Assembly: GCF_003385595.1 (NCBI RefSeq)
Contig: NZ_QNUE01000007.1
Location: 1-64,000 of the forward strand
DNA length: 64,000 nt
Origin: Chryseobacterium flavum
Lineage (GTDB): Bacteria; Bacteroidota; Bacteroidia; Flavobacteriales; Weeksellaceae
Reading direction: 5' to 3'
The translations under genes were made by a program, and so were the position numbers. Shown one piece after another: positions 41,908-51,068 of the stretch (position 1 is its first letter; every line of letters starts with the position of its first letter). The notes below the pieces were generated by a model. That model had not been told where the DNA came from and did not search any database. It saw nothing but the letters and a program-made list of their open reading frames with translations.

Positions 41908-43269
41908 TTACCAATTTTTATCGATCATATAAATAAGTTGTGTCATAACGGTTGAACCCAGAAGTAATTCCCTGCGGTTTACTTTTTCAAAAGTATCTTC
42001 TTCAGTGTGGTGAATATCAAAATAACGCTGCGGGTCAGGAACGAGTTCTGCAGTAGGAACTCCTTCTTCATGGAGCGGGGCAATGTCTGACCCCGAATAT
42101 TTTCCTTCAAAATTATAAACACCATAAGGCAGGAAAAGATTTATCCAGCTTTTAATCTGATTTCTTCTGGTATCATCCATTTCCAGTGAAATACCTCTCG
42201 GTGAAAAGCCTCCTGCATCGGATTCTATGGCAAATAGATGTTTTTCATTGTTTTCTTTAGCAGTTTTAGCATACTGTTTTCCTCCTTTGGTTCCATTTTC
42301 TTCGTTCGCAAAGCAAACAACACGAATCGTATGGTTATTCTCTATTCTTAATTTTTTGAAAGTTCTCAGCACTTCAATGCTCTGGACAATTCCGGCGCCG
42401 TCATCATGAGCGCCTTCGCCTACATCCCATGAGTCCAGATGGCCACCAACTACAATCACATCCTGGTCTTTTTTACCGGTGATTTCACCAATCACAGAGT
42501 AGGAGCGTCTTTCCCCTTTCATTCCACAATTGGAGTTAAGCTTTGCTGTTATATTCTGCATTTTTAACAGGTTTTCCAGCTCATCTGCGGAAGTATTTCC
42601 TATGGCAATAGCAGGGACTTTGGGAATCCCCTCTTCATAACGCATAGCTCCGGTATGAGGTACATCATCAAATGCCGAAGAAAGAGATCTGATAATGGCA
42701 AATTTACCTTCTTTTTTTGCCGTCAAAGTAGCGGCAGTGCGCCTGTAAGCACCTGCATCCCGGTAAGCGATAAAGGTCTGTATATGAGCCTGATTAAAAG
42801 GATAATTAAAAAAGACAATCTTGCCCTTTACTTTTTCTGCAGGAAGTTTGTCATACTCTTCCATAGATTTCACCATAATGATCTCTCCCGAAACATCTTT
42901 TCCACCGATCCCTTCAGAATTTCCCAAAGAAAGCATTTTAAGGCTTTTCCAGTTTCCGTTGGAAGTTTTGATATGCAGTGATTCTTTGCCTCTTTCCCAA
43001 ACAGGAATTATTACTTCCTGGAGCCAGACCTTGTCAGCACCTGCATCCCGGAGTTTCTGTTCTGCCCATTTTACGGATTTTTCATAAGCTTCAGAACCGC
43101 TTAACCGGTGTCCGATGGTTTTAGTAAGTTCTTTTAGTTCGTTATATCCTTTTCCGTTGTTTAGGATTTCTGTAGATATCCTGCTAAATTGCAGGGAATC
43201 TTCTTTCGCCTGGCCGGATAGGATAATTGTCCCTAGTATTAATAAGGATAAGCTGATGATCTTTTTCAT
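41908..43269 (-). CDS. exported M28-family peptidase, second of three
   Basis: A paralog of the gene at 40547 with the same architecture in 453 residues: signal peptide (LILGTIILSGQA), GGHLDSWDVGEGAHDDGAG, FANEENGTKGG, ESDAGGFSPRG and DIHHTEEDTFEKV. All metal and catalytic residues are kept. The start is the ATG at 43269, 1 base after the stop of the first paralog; the stretch MIKTG upstream is overlap. Close similarity with the third copy points to a recent tandem duplication. Confidence 0.9.
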   Translation of the reverse strand: MKKIISLSLLILGTIILSGQAKEDSLQFSRISTEILNNGKGYNELKELTKTIGHRLSGSEAYEKSVKWAEQKLRDAGADKVWLQEVIIPVWERGKESLHIKTSNGNWKSLKMLSLGNSEGIGGKDVSGEIIMVKSMEEYDKLPAEKVKGKIVFFNYPFNQAHIQTFIAYRDAGAYRRTAATLTAKKEGKFAIIRSLSSAFDDVPHTGAMRYEEGIPKVPAIAIGNTSADELENLLKMQNITAKLNSNCGMKGERRSYSVIGEITGKKDQDVIVVGGHLDSWDVGEGAHDDGAGIVQSIEVLRTFKKLRIENNHTIRVVCFANEENGTKGGKQYAKTAKENNEKHLFAIESDAGGFSPRGISLEMDDTRRNQIKSWINLFLPYGVYNFEGKYSGSDIAPLHEEGVPTAELVPDPQRYFDIHHTEEDTFEKVNRRELLLGSTVMTQLIYMIDKNW

Positions 43270-43270
43270 A

Positions 43271-44677
43271 TTACCAGTTTTTATCAACCATAAAGATCAT
43301 TTGTGTCATTGCAGCAGCTCCGAGAAGAAGCTCTCTTTTATTTACTTTATCGAAGGTATCTTGTTCGGAATGATGGTAATCGAAATACCTTTGGGTGTCT
43401 ACAACAAGTTCTGCCAAAGGAATATCCAGTTTTTTTAAAGGTGTGATATCCTGAATTGCATCTGTCTGATCAAAATCATAAACACCGTAAGGAAGGAAAT
43501 ATTCTTTCCAGGGATATACCAGTCTTCTCCTTTGGGATGACATATCTAAGGAAAAACCTCGTGGAGAATAGCCTCCAGCATCTGTTCCCAAAGCAAATAT
43601 ATGTTTTTCTTCTTTCTTTTTCACATAAGCGGCATACATTTCACGGCCCTGTCCTCCGTTTTCACTGTTAGCATATAAAACTACCCGGATGGTGTGATTA
43701 TTCTGATATCCCAATGCTTTCAATGTTCTTAAAACTTCGATACACTGGGCGACACCCGTTCCATCGTCAATAGCCCCTTCACCAATATCCCATGAATCAA
43801 GCTGAGCACCTAAAACAATCACTTTAGAGTCTTTTTTGCCTTGAATTTCAGCAATAACATTGGGGTTTGTAGTGTCTCCTTTTGATTCGGCTGTCATATT
43901 AATTTTAGCCGTAACTTTTTGTTTTTTTAATGTTTTTTCCAATTCATCTGCTGACCTTACCCCTATTGATAGAGCAGGAATTTTAACTTTATCATCCGGT
44001 TCATAGTAAATCATCTTGGCATGAGGTGTATCGTCATTAGCGGTAGTTAATGATCTTATAATTAATGCTTTTGCTCCTGTTTTAGCAATTACTGAAGCGG
44101 AAATTAATTTTGATTTTGCAGTAAGTAAATAAGAATCACTGGTGTTGATGATTTTTGGGTCCATGGGAACATTTACGAAAACTATTTTGTCTTTTAACTG
44201 GCCTATTGACATGGCATTAAGCTCTGTAGTGGAATTAATTAAAACAATTTCACCTGTCAGATCTTTTCCACCTGTTCCTTCAGAATTTCCGAAAGAAAGC
44301 ATTCTGATATTTTTCCAGTCTCCGTTTCCTGCTTTTATCTGTAAAGATTCTTTTCCCCTGATCCAGACGGGAGCTTTAGCTTCTTGCCGCCAGATCATCT
44401 CAATACCGATTTCCTTAAACTTTTTTTCTGCCCATTCTACCGCTTTTGTATAACCGGGAGTAGCACTGAAACGTGGACCGATACCTTTTGTGAGTTCCCT
44501 GAGGTTATCATAAGCCCGGCCATTGGTCATGATCTCATCTGAAATCTTCTTAAATTCATCGTGATAATTTAATTTTACAGGAATTGCCGTTTTACCGGTA
44601 CTTTTTTTCTGGGGCTTTTTTTGAGAAAATAAAAATCCACTCAAAAAGAGTGGAAGTATAATGAATATTTTTTTCAT
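43271..44677 (-). CDS. M28-like protein lacking catalytic residues, first of three
   Basis: The first gene of the operon, 468 residues, with signal peptide (LFLSGFLFSQ) and the family fold. At the positions of the metal His and catalytic Glu it differs from its paralogs: GGHLDSWD becomes GAQLDSWD (Q292), AHDDG becomes AIDDG, and ANEENG becomes ANSENG (S338). Asp304, Glu339, Asp366 and the C-terminal HH remain. It has probably lost peptidase activity and may bind peptide or regulate the others. All three end in DKNW. Confidence 0.88.
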   Translation of the reverse strand: MKKIFIILPLFLSGFLFSQKKPQKKSTGKTAIPVKLNYHDEFKKISDEIMTNGRAYDNLRELTKGIGPRFSATPGYTKAVEWAEKKFKEIGIEMIWRQEAKAPVWIRGKESLQIKAGNGDWKNIRMLSFGNSEGTGGKDLTGEIVLINSTTELNAMSIGQLKDKIVFVNVPMDPKIINTSDSYLLTAKSKLISASVIAKTGAKALIIRSLTTANDDTPHAKMIYYEPDDKVKIPALSIGVRSADELEKTLKKQKVTAKINMTAESKGDTTNPNVIAEIQGKKDSKVIVLGAQLDSWDIGEGAIDDGTGVAQCIEVLRTLKALGYQNNHTIRVVLYANSENGGQGREMYAAYVKKKEEKHIFALGTDAGGYSPRGFSLDMSSQRRRLVYPWKEYFLPYGVYDFDQTDAIQDITPLKKLDIPLAELVVDTQRYFDYHHSEQDTFDKVNKRELLLGAAAMTQMIFMVDKNW

Positions 44678-44732
44678 TTATTATTTACCTTTCTTTTTCC
44701 GATGATAAAAGTAGGGAAAAAATAGGAATTTA

Positions 44733-45977
44733 TTAAGGTTTCATGTCATACATTAATAAAGCTGTAACTAACTTTGGCTCAATGAATGTGCATTTTGGAG
44801 GCATACTCAGTTTTAAGTCTGAAATCTTGATCATATCATTAAAACTTACAGGATAAATTCCAAAACCAACTTTACCTTCACCACTGTCTACCTTTTCTTT
44901 TAAAAGATTGATTCCCGTCAGATTGGAAGTTCCTTTTACATAGGAAATGAGCTCAGAACTGTCCGGATCTTCAATTTTTAAAATACTTTTGAAAATATAT
45001 TTATCCAAAAGATGGTGGTCAAGGTTGTCGAGAGACATTTCTTTTGAGCGCAGGTCATGTTTCACGTGAAGAGAATAAAACTTGCCATCAAGATACATTG
45101 AGATGTGAAACTTCTGAGAAGGGAAGTAAGGAGTTTCTCCTTTTTCGTGGATCAGAAAATACTGTTCAAGCTCTTTCAGGAACTGCTCGCTGGAAAGACC
45201 ATTCAGATCATGTAAAATTCTGTTGTAATCATGAATTTTAATGGACTGGTTTGATACAATAAAGCTATATACAAAGTTATAATGCTCTGTTCCGTTGTGT
45301 CTTTTATTTTTCTCTTTCTGACGTTTTGCATTCAATGCAGTGGAGCCGATTCTATGGTGTCCGTCAGCAATATAAAAAGAATCGATCTGATCAATTACCT
45401 CTTTAAACTGCTGAAGCTTCAGACGGTTATCTATTCTCCAGATTTTATGTCTGATACCGATAGAATCCACATGATTGAAAATAGGGACATTCTTTTCCTC
45501 ATGATTCATCAGCAATTCAATTTTAGAATTGGCAGGATAGGTAAGCAATACGGGCTCTGCCTGCAGGCTTACTTTTTCGAGATAATGTGCCAGCTTTTCT
45601 TTTTTCTGGGGAATAGTACTTTCATGTCTTTTGATTTTTCCATTCCAGAAATCTTCGATACTGGCTAATCCCAGGAGTCCCCGGAAAACCTGTTTGTTGG
45701 GATAGATCTGCTCATAAAGATAATAAGCTGAACTGTCCTGGACCAATTTTTTTTCATCCAGAAGTTCTTCAAAAGTAGAACGGATTTTTCTTAGATTCCG
45801 GTCAATATCTTTGGATTTACTTACAACATAGGGTTTGATCATATTGATGTAAGTATTCTCAACTTGAGCCTTCTCTGCGATTTCTTCCTGGGTAAAATTA
45901 TCCAGTGGATGGGTAGGGAAGGTACTCTCCAGGTCTCTATGAGGTCGTATTCCACGGAAAGGTTTAAAAACAGGCAT
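44733..45977 (-). CDS. DUF1015 protein of the serine operon
   Basis: Cytosolic protein of 414 residues with DUF1015 hallmarks: FRGIRPHRDL at the N-terminus, IKRHEST near residue 115, and FYIADGHHRIGSTAL at 201-215. The DGHHR motif is shared with ParB-like proteins, some of which (SerK, SbnI) phosphorylate free serine. It starts 2 bases after serA, the usual place in Bacteroidetes, and a role in serine or phosphoserine metabolism is inferred. No phosphoserine phosphatase gene is visible in the window. Confidence 0.88.
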   Translation of the reverse strand: MPVFKPFRGIRPHRDLESTFPTHPLDNFTQEEIAEKAQVENTYINMIKPYVVSKSKDIDRNLRKIRSTFEELLDEKKLVQDSSAYYLYEQIYPNKQVFRGLLGLASIEDFWNGKIKRHESTIPQKKEKLAHYLEKVSLQAEPVLLTYPANSKIELLMNHEEKNVPIFNHVDSIGIRHKIWRIDNRLKLQQFKEVIDQIDSFYIADGHHRIGSTALNAKRQKEKNKRHNGTEHYNFVYSFIVSNQSIKIHDYNRILHDLNGLSSEQFLKELEQYFLIHEKGETPYFPSQKFHISMYLDGKFYSLHVKHDLRSKEMSLDNLDHHLLDKYIFKSILKIEDPDSSELISYVKGTSNLTGINLLKEKVDSGEGKVGFGIYPVSFNDMIKISDLKLSMPPKCTFIEPKLVTALLMYDMKP

Positions 45978-45979
45978 AT

Positions 45980-46945
45980 TTATCTTATAGTTTCTTTTTG
46001 TAGCTTAATAATTTGTTCTGCAAGTTCAACTCCGATTTTCTCTTGCGCATCTACTGTATTTCCTCCTACATGGGGGGAAAGTGATAGTGCCGGATTCATT
46101 AATAAAGGCAATTCCGGGTTAGGTTCATTTTCAAAAACATCCAATGCTGCTCCCGCTACTTTACCTGATTCGATAAAGTCTATCAATGCCACTTCATTTA
46201 TAACACCGCCTCTTGCAGTATTAACAATATATACTCCATCTTTCATTTTTTCAAACTGAGATGTGTTTATAATATATTCATTTGTTTTTGGAGTATTAAT
46301 ACTTATAAAATCAGCATCCTTAAGGAATGCATCCATATCATTAGTAGACGTGATCTCGAAATTAACAGATTGTCCGTCGAAAAAATTAAGTGTAAGGACT
46401 TCTGTTTTCGGGCTTCTGGTCAGTACCTGTACCTTCATTCCCAATGAGATTCCGATCTTCACGACTTCCTGGCCTATACTTCCAAAGCCAATAACCCCTA
46501 ATGTCTTTCCTGAAAGTTCATAAGCATTGCTGAATGACTTTTTCATAGCATTGAAGTGGGTTTCACCCTCCAGAGGCATCAGCCTGTTAGATTCATGAAG
46601 GAATCTTGCTAATGAAAGGAAGTGTCCGAATACCAGTTCTGCTACAGATTTGGAAGAAGCTGTAGGGGTATTGATTACCTTAATCCCTTTGTTTTTTGCA
46701 TATTCCACATCAATATTATCCATTCCAATACCACCTCTTCCTATGACTTGCAGGCCGGGACATGCATCAATCAGGTCTTGTCTTACTTTTGTTGCACTTC
46801 TTACCAAAAGAACATCTACATTATTATCATTAATAAATTTAATAACGTGATCTTGGGCGACTCTATTGTCCAGGACTTCAATTCCGGCTTCTTTCAGAGC
46901 CTGTTCTCCTGCTTTTGAAATTCCGTCGTTTGCTAAAACTTTCAT
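45980..46945 (-). CDS. serA: D-3-phosphoglycerate dehydrogenase (short form)
   Basis: First step of serine synthesis from 3-phosphoglycerate, NAD-dependent. The 321 residues carry the D-2-hydroxyacid dehydrogenase motifs: VIGRGGIGMDNIDVEYAKNK, the nucleotide-binding GKTLGVIGFGSIGQEV, NTARGGVINEVALIDFIESG, and the catalytic His in LSPHVGGNT. There is no C-terminal ACT domain, so serine feedback through that domain is not expected. It lies between serC and the DUF1015 gene, which supports 3-phosphoglycerate as substrate. Confidence 0.92.
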   Translation of the reverse strand: MKVLANDGISKAGEQALKEAGIEVLDNRVAQDHVIKFINDNNVDVLLVRSATKVRQDLIDACPGLQVIGRGGIGMDNIDVEYAKNKGIKVINTPTASSKSVAELVFGHFLSLARFLHESNRLMPLEGETHFNAMKKSFSNAYELSGKTLGVIGFGSIGQEVVKIGISLGMKVQVLTRSPKTEVLTLNFFDGQSVNFEITSTNDMDAFLKDADFISINTPKTNEYIINTSQFEKMKDGVYIVNTARGGVINEVALIDFIESGKVAGAALDVFENEPNPELPLLMNPALSLSPHVGGNTVDAQEKIGVELAEQIIKLQKETIR

Positions 46946-46979
46946 GTGCTATCTTATTACAGATGTTAGACTTTAGTTC

Positions 46980-47005
46980 CCAGATAGCAGCCCTCTGCTA
47001 TCTGG
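46980..47005. repeat. hairpin between serC and serA
   Basis: An 11-bp perfect stem (CCAGATAGCAG/CTGCTATCTGG) with a CCCT loop in the 106-base gap between the two genes. No T-tract follows on the minus strand, so it may stabilise or process mRNA rather than terminate. Confidence 0.5.
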
Positions 47006-47051
47006 TATTTGTTGTCTTATATCCTTTTATTTTTCGGTTGCCTAAGATAAG

Positions 47052-48116
47052 TTATTTTATCGACTTCATTACATCTACCAAAACCTGTACACTTTCAATA
47101 GTCAAAGCATTGTATAAGCTGGCTCTGTACCCGCCTAAACTTCTGTGACCATTAAGCCCGCTGATTCCTGCTGCTTTCCATGCATTGTCAAATTCTTCTT
47201 TTTTGCTTTCATCTGTAATTTTGAAAGAAACATTCATTAATGAACGGTCTTCCTGCACGCAGAAGGTTTCAAATAACGGATTGTTGTCTATCTCGTCATA
47301 TAGAAGTTTGGCTTTGGCCTCGTTTCTTTTTTCTGCAGCTGCAATTCCCCCATTCTTTTCAAGGTGCTGAAGAGTAAGTAAAGATGCATATACAGGGAAT
47401 ACCGGTGGGGTATTGTACATGGATTCTTTATTGATATGCTGGGAATAATCCAGCATAGACAACATATTTTCTCTTCCGGTTTTGCCTAGAATTTCTTTTT
47501 TTACAACAACCAGGGTTACTCCTGCCGGGCCCATATTTTTCTGAGCTCCTGCGTAAATCAGGTCAAATTTTGAGAAATCCAGCTGTCTGGAGAAAATATC
47601 AGAACTCATATCACATACCATCAGGGTATCTACTTCAGGAAAAGTTTTCATTTGAGTTCCGTAAATTGTATTGTTGGAGGTACAGTGAAAATAGTCATAT
47701 TCTGAACCTACCGTATAATTTTTAGGGATAAATGAATAATTTTCTTCTTTTGAAGAACCTACGACATCTACATTTCCTAATTTTTTTGCTTCTTTGATTG
47801 CGCCGGCTGCCCAGGTTCCTGTATCCAGATAAGCTGCCTTACCTCCAACTTTTAACAGATTGTACGGAACCATGGCAAACTGCATGCTGGCACCACCACC
47901 AAGATAAAGCACTTCATAGTCATCACCAAGATTCATTAATCTTTTTACAATAGCACGTGCTTCATCCATTACGGCTACGAAATCCTTACTTCTATGTGAA
48001 ATTTCAAGAAGTGATAATCCAATTCCATTAAAATCTAAAATAGCCTGTGCTGATTTTTCAAATACTTCCTGAGGTAAAATACACGGTCCTGCGCTGAAGT
48101 TGTGCTTCTTGTTCAT
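47052..48116 (-). CDS. serC: phosphoserine aminotransferase
   Basis: PLP enzyme converting 3-phosphohydroxypyruvate to phosphoserine; it also acts in pyridoxine synthesis in some bacteria. Motifs: FSAGPCILPQEVFEKSAQAI, LLEISHRSKDF, YLGGGASMQFAMVPYNLL, DTGTWAAGAIKEAKK, the PLP Lys in YAGAQKNMGPAGVT, and NVSFKI. Its 354 residues are normal. It is the first amino-acid gene of the unit serC-serA-DUF1015, with the ferredoxin gene 114 bases upstream. Confidence 0.96.
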   Translation of the reverse strand: MNKKHNFSAGPCILPQEVFEKSAQAILDFNGIGLSLLEISHRSKDFVAVMDEARAIVKRLMNLGDDYEVLYLGGGASMQFAMVPYNLLKVGGKAAYLDTGTWAAGAIKEAKKLGNVDVVGSSKEENYSFIPKNYTVGSEYDYFHCTSNNTIYGTQMKTFPEVDTLMVCDMSSDIFSRQLDFSKFDLIYAGAQKNMGPAGVTLVVVKKEILGKTGRENMLSMLDYSQHINKESMYNTPPVFPVYASLLTLQHLEKNGGIAAAEKRNEAKAKLLYDEIDNNPLFETFCVQEDRSLMNVSFKITDESKKEEFDNAWKAAGISGLNGHRSLGGYRASLYNALTIESVQVLVDVMKSIK

Positions 48117-48201
48117 ATTTTTTTATTTTTTTGGTTGTTGCCTGGATTTTCATCCCTGCGGTTTGCTTTTATTCTGTTTTTTGAATTTATGGTTAAAAAA
48201 A

Positions 48202-48232
48202 CCGCCTCACAGATCATGAGACGGACTTTTTT
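48202..48232 (-). terminator. terminator of the ferredoxin gene
   Basis: A hairpin with stem CCG-C-CTCA/TGAG-A-CGG (one mismatch) at 48202-48224, A-tract on one side and TTTTTT on the other. It separates the ferredoxin transcript from serC. Confidence 0.65.
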
Positions 48233-48581
48233 ATTCGCCGTGTAAAAATGCTTTTTTATTAAGCAGAGTTTCTTCAGATTCTACATGATCTTCATCCGGG
48301 ATACAGCAGTCTACAGGACATACAGCTGCACACTGTGGCTCTTCATGGAAGCCTTTGCATTCCGTACACTTATCTGTTACAATGAAATATACATCATCAC
48401 TTACAGGTTCCTGTGGTGCATCAGCATCTACAGTAAGTCCCGACGGCATTGTAATCGTACCTTTAAGGGAAGTACCATCAGAAGCTTTCCAGTCTACAGC
48501 TCCTTCATATATTGCATTATTTGGGCATTCCGGTTCACAAGCCCCACAGTTAATGCATTCATCAGTTATTTTAATAGCCAT
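48231..48581 (-). CDS. 4Fe-4S dicluster ferredoxin
   Basis: Electron carrier of 116 residues with two cluster-binding motifs: CINCGACEPECPNNAIY near the start and CTECKGFHEEPQCAAVCPVD in the second half. Between them lies a longer Asp/Gly/Ser-rich insertion of about 50 residues (TITMPSGLTVDADAPQEP) not found in the short bacterial ferredoxins. It is divergent from the acyl-CoA reductase gene, 59 bases start to start; an electron donor role there is possible but the reductase family normally uses NADPH. Confidence 0.9.
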   Translation of the reverse strand: MAIKITDECINCGACEPECPNNAIYEGAVDWKASDGTSLKGTITMPSGLTVDADAPQEPVSDDVYFIVTDKCTECKGFHEEPQCAAVCPVDCCIPDEDHVESEETLLNKKAFLHGE

Positions 48582-48640
48582 CGCTAATTTTTTTTAAATT
48601 TGCACAAAATTACAAAATATTCCCCAATTTTAAAGTAATT

Positions 48641-49675
48641 ATGAATACCGAAAATCAAGTTTTAGGACTTATTAAATTAAGTGATTATATCAAAGCGTTT
48701 TTATCGAAAAAACAAGAGCAGTATAATGAGGATGATGCAAATATTGAATTATTGTTAAAAAAATCCGAAATAGAGAATCCGTGGTTTACCATTGATAATC
48801 AGAAATTTGCTTTGCAGCAATGGTGTGATCTGTTAACAGAGGAAAACATCCGAAACTGGATTAAAAATTATTCAATCTCTAAAGTTTCAAAGAGAGTAGG
48901 GCTTATTTTAGCAGGGAATATTCCTTTAGTAGGTTTTCATGATGTGGTTTCTGTAGTGCTGAGTAATCATATTCCGGTAATTAAACTGTCTTCAAAAGAT
49001 AAATACATGATTCCCTTTCTGTTGAAAAAATGGAATGAATTTTCTGATGGTGCTGTGTTGTTTGAATTTGTAGAAAAGCTGGAAAACTTTGATGCGGTAA
49101 TTGCTACAGGAAGTAATAATACAGCAAGATATCTTGAGTACTATTTTAAAGATCACCTGAACATCATCCGTAAAAACCGAACTTCAATTGCGGTTTTAAA
49201 AGGTGATGAAACTGATGAAGAGCTCCAGCTTCTGGCTAAGGATATTTTCCAGTATTTCGGACTAGGATGCCGTAATGTAACCAGGCTTTTTATACCACAT
49301 GATTTTGTAATTGACAGGTTATTTGAAAACTTTTTAGACTTCAAGGATATTATCAATCATAATAAATATGCCAATAATTATGATTATAACAGGGCGGTGT
49401 ATCTTTTGAATCAGGAGAAGTTCTGGGATAATAATTTTGTAATGCTGAAGGAAGATGAGAAACTGTTCAGTCCACTTTCGGTCATCAATTTCAGCAGATA
49501 CAATACTCTGGAAGATGTTAAACGTTTTATATCAGATCATGAGGAAGATATTCAGTGTGTGGTAGGAAAAGAAGAATTAGAGCTAAATTCTGTTCTGTTT
49601 GGAGAAGCTCAGAATCCGGGCCTTGATACTTACGCAGATAATGTTGATACCATGAAATTTTTAGAAGTGGTTTGA
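48641..49675 (+). CDS. acyl-CoA reductase (LuxC-like)
   Basis: A 344-residue aldehyde-dehydrogenase-fold protein related to LuxC, which reduces an acyl thioester to the aldehyde. Seen: VGLILAGNIPLVGFHDVVSV, VIATGSNNTARYLE, and the nucleophile in FGLGCRNVTRLF (Cys210). In flavobacteria this gene stands divergent from a ferredoxin gene, as here. No luciferase genes are present, so the aldehyde would serve another purpose such as wax, alcohol or lipid metabolism. A -7 box TAAATTTG lies at 48595-48602. Confidence 0.86.
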   Translation: MNTENQVLGLIKLSDYIKAFLSKKQEQYNEDDANIELLLKKSEIENPWFTIDNQKFALQQWCDLLTEENIRNWIKNYSISKVSKRVGLILAGNIPLVGFHDVVSVVLSNHIPVIKLSSKDKYMIPFLLKKWNEFSDGAVLFEFVEKLENFDAVIATGSNNTARYLEYYFKDHLNIIRKNRTSIAVLKGDETDEELQLLAKDIFQYFGLGCRNVTRLFIPHDFVIDRLFENFLDFKDIINHNKYANNYDYNRAVYLLNQEKFWDNNFVMLKEDEKLFSPLSVINFSRYNTLEDVKRFISDHEEDIQCVVGKEELELNSVLFGEAQNPGLDTYADNVDTMKFLEVV

Positions 49676-49716
49676 TTTTCGTATCTTCCATCAATTATTT
49701 CACCAAATAACAAAAT

Positions 49717-50163
49717 ATGAAAAGAATATTTTTAAGTCTTTCCATTGCTGCAGCACCTTTTTTGTTAGCACAGAAAGTAGTAGGGCTGGAAATTAAAGAG
49801 CCTCAAAAGAAAGAGCAGCCTGCAGTAATCAGTAAAGATAAAGTTAAGATGTACAATGACAATTTTCAGAAATTTGTCATTGCAGTGCAGTCTTCTGACC
49901 GTGCAGCAGTTGATCAATTGCTTTCAGATAAAGTAAAAGAGATTGTCACGGATGATGTTCTAAAAAAAGTAAAAGAAGGGATTGATCCCAGCCAGAAGCT
50001 TGAGGTTTCAAAAGTGGGGTATTATGTCACAATGGACGGTTCCAGTCATCCTAATATCAAATATAAATATGCCGGTGATTCTACTTCGCAAGAAGTTGTA
50101 AGTGCTGTATTTGAGGATGGTGGTAAAATCCTGGGAGTGATGCCGGTGAAAAAAGAACCGTAA
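49717..50163 (+). CDS. secreted hypothetical protein
   Basis: A 148-residue exported protein; the signal peptide ends near residue 18 (AAAPFLLA/QKV). The mature protein has a helix with FQKFVIAVQSSDRAAVDQLL, then beta strands (VSKVGYYVTMDGSSHPNIKYK), an arrangement like small NTF2-type folds. It ends KKEP. No family is recognised with confidence. It lies 41 bases after the acyl-CoA reductase gene and 31 before the membrane protein gene, so the three may be one transcript. Confidence 0.7.
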   Translation: MKRIFLSLSIAAAPFLLAQKVVGLEIKEPQKKEQPAVISKDKVKMYNDNFQKFVIAVQSSDRAAVDQLLSDKVKEIVTDDVLKKVKEGIDPSQKLEVSKVGYYVTMDGSSHPNIKYKYAGDSTSQEVVSAVFEDGGKILGVMPVKKEP

Positions 50164-50194
50164 AATGATTTGATTAAATTAAAAAATATTAACT

Positions 50195-50884
50195 ATGATG
50201 ACAGATGTTTTAGTCGCTCATTCTTCAGAAGTGGAAAAGGCGAATTTTTACAGGAAAACGTATTTACACGTTGCTTTATCAATTCTTGCGTTTATAGGAG
50301 TTGAAACTATTTTGTTGAAAACCGTGCCGGTAGAGATTATTGCGATGATGTTCGGTCAAAGGTATATCTGGCTGCTGATCATTGGTGTTTTTTGGCTGGC
50401 TTCCATTTTAGCTTCTAAGTGGTCTCTTTCACAAAGTAAATCTACACAGTATCTTGGTTTAGGGTTTTATATCCTGCTGGAAGCTGTTATTTTTATGCCT
50501 CTGCTTTTTATTGCTACCAATATGCAGGGAGGAGGGAACGTTATTTTTCAGGCGGCTACCTTAACGATTGCTATGTTTGCCGGTATTTCTGCAGTTGCAT
50601 TTACTTCAAAAAGGGATTTTTCGTTCCTGAGAAATATTATCGTAATCGGAGGCTTTATTTCACTTGGGCTAATTGCAGGTGGAATGCTATTCGGTTTTAA
50701 TTTAGGGCTATGGTTCTCTGTGGGAATGGTAATCCTGGCTTCTGCAACGATATTATACCAGACGAGTAAATTAAAAGACTCATATGGTACTAATCAATAC
50801 GTGGGAGCTGCATTACAGCTTTTTGCTTCTATTATGCTTTTATTTTGGTATATATTAAGTATTTTGATGAGCAGAAGAAACTAA
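50195..50884 (+). CDS. Bax inhibitor-1 / YccA family membrane protein
   Basis: Inner-membrane protein of 229 residues with seven hydrophobic helices. It shows the BI-1 pattern: FYRKTYLHVALSILAFIGVE in helix 1, FQAATLTIAMFAGISAVAFT, and a C-terminal ALQLFASIMLLFWYILSIL. Bacterial homologues act as pH-sensitive calcium leak channels; the role in this organism is unknown. A terminator follows at 50933. Confidence 0.88.
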   Translation: MMTDVLVAHSSEVEKANFYRKTYLHVALSILAFIGVETILLKTVPVEIIAMMFGQRYIWLLIIGVFWLASILASKWSLSQSKSTQYLGLGFYILLEAVIFMPLLFIATNMQGGGNVIFQAATLTIAMFAGISAVAFTSKRDFSFLRNIIVIGGFISLGLIAGGMLFGFNLGLWFSVGMVILASATILYQTSKLKDSYGTNQYVGAALQLFASIMLLFWYILSILMSRRN

Positions 50885-50932
50885 CTAATGTCCGATAATG
50901 AATAAGAATTTTTTATTCATTTAATGCATATT

Positions 50933-50953
50933 CCCGGTGATGCTGTCACCGGG
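50933..50953 (+). terminator. terminator of the Bax inhibitor-like gene
   Basis: An 8-bp stem (CCCGGTGA/TCACCGGG) with a TGCTG loop, followed by CTTTTATTTT. Confidence 0.8.
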
Positions 50954-51028
50954 CTTTTATTTTCTGACCGGAATATATTTGTGAATGGTTATGAATAGAG
51001 TGAAAGTGTTTCTGGGTTTCCCTACTGA

Positions 51029-51068
51029 AACCAAAAATCCTGATGATACATCATCAGGATTTTTGGTT
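51029..51068 (-). terminator. long hairpin downstream of the AhpC operon
   Basis: A 19-bp perfect stem (AACCAAAAATCCTGATGAT and complement) with a 2-base loop. It lies 147 bases past the last minus-strand gene and 76 bases past the plus-strand terminator; it probably ends minus-strand transcription. Confidence 0.6.
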
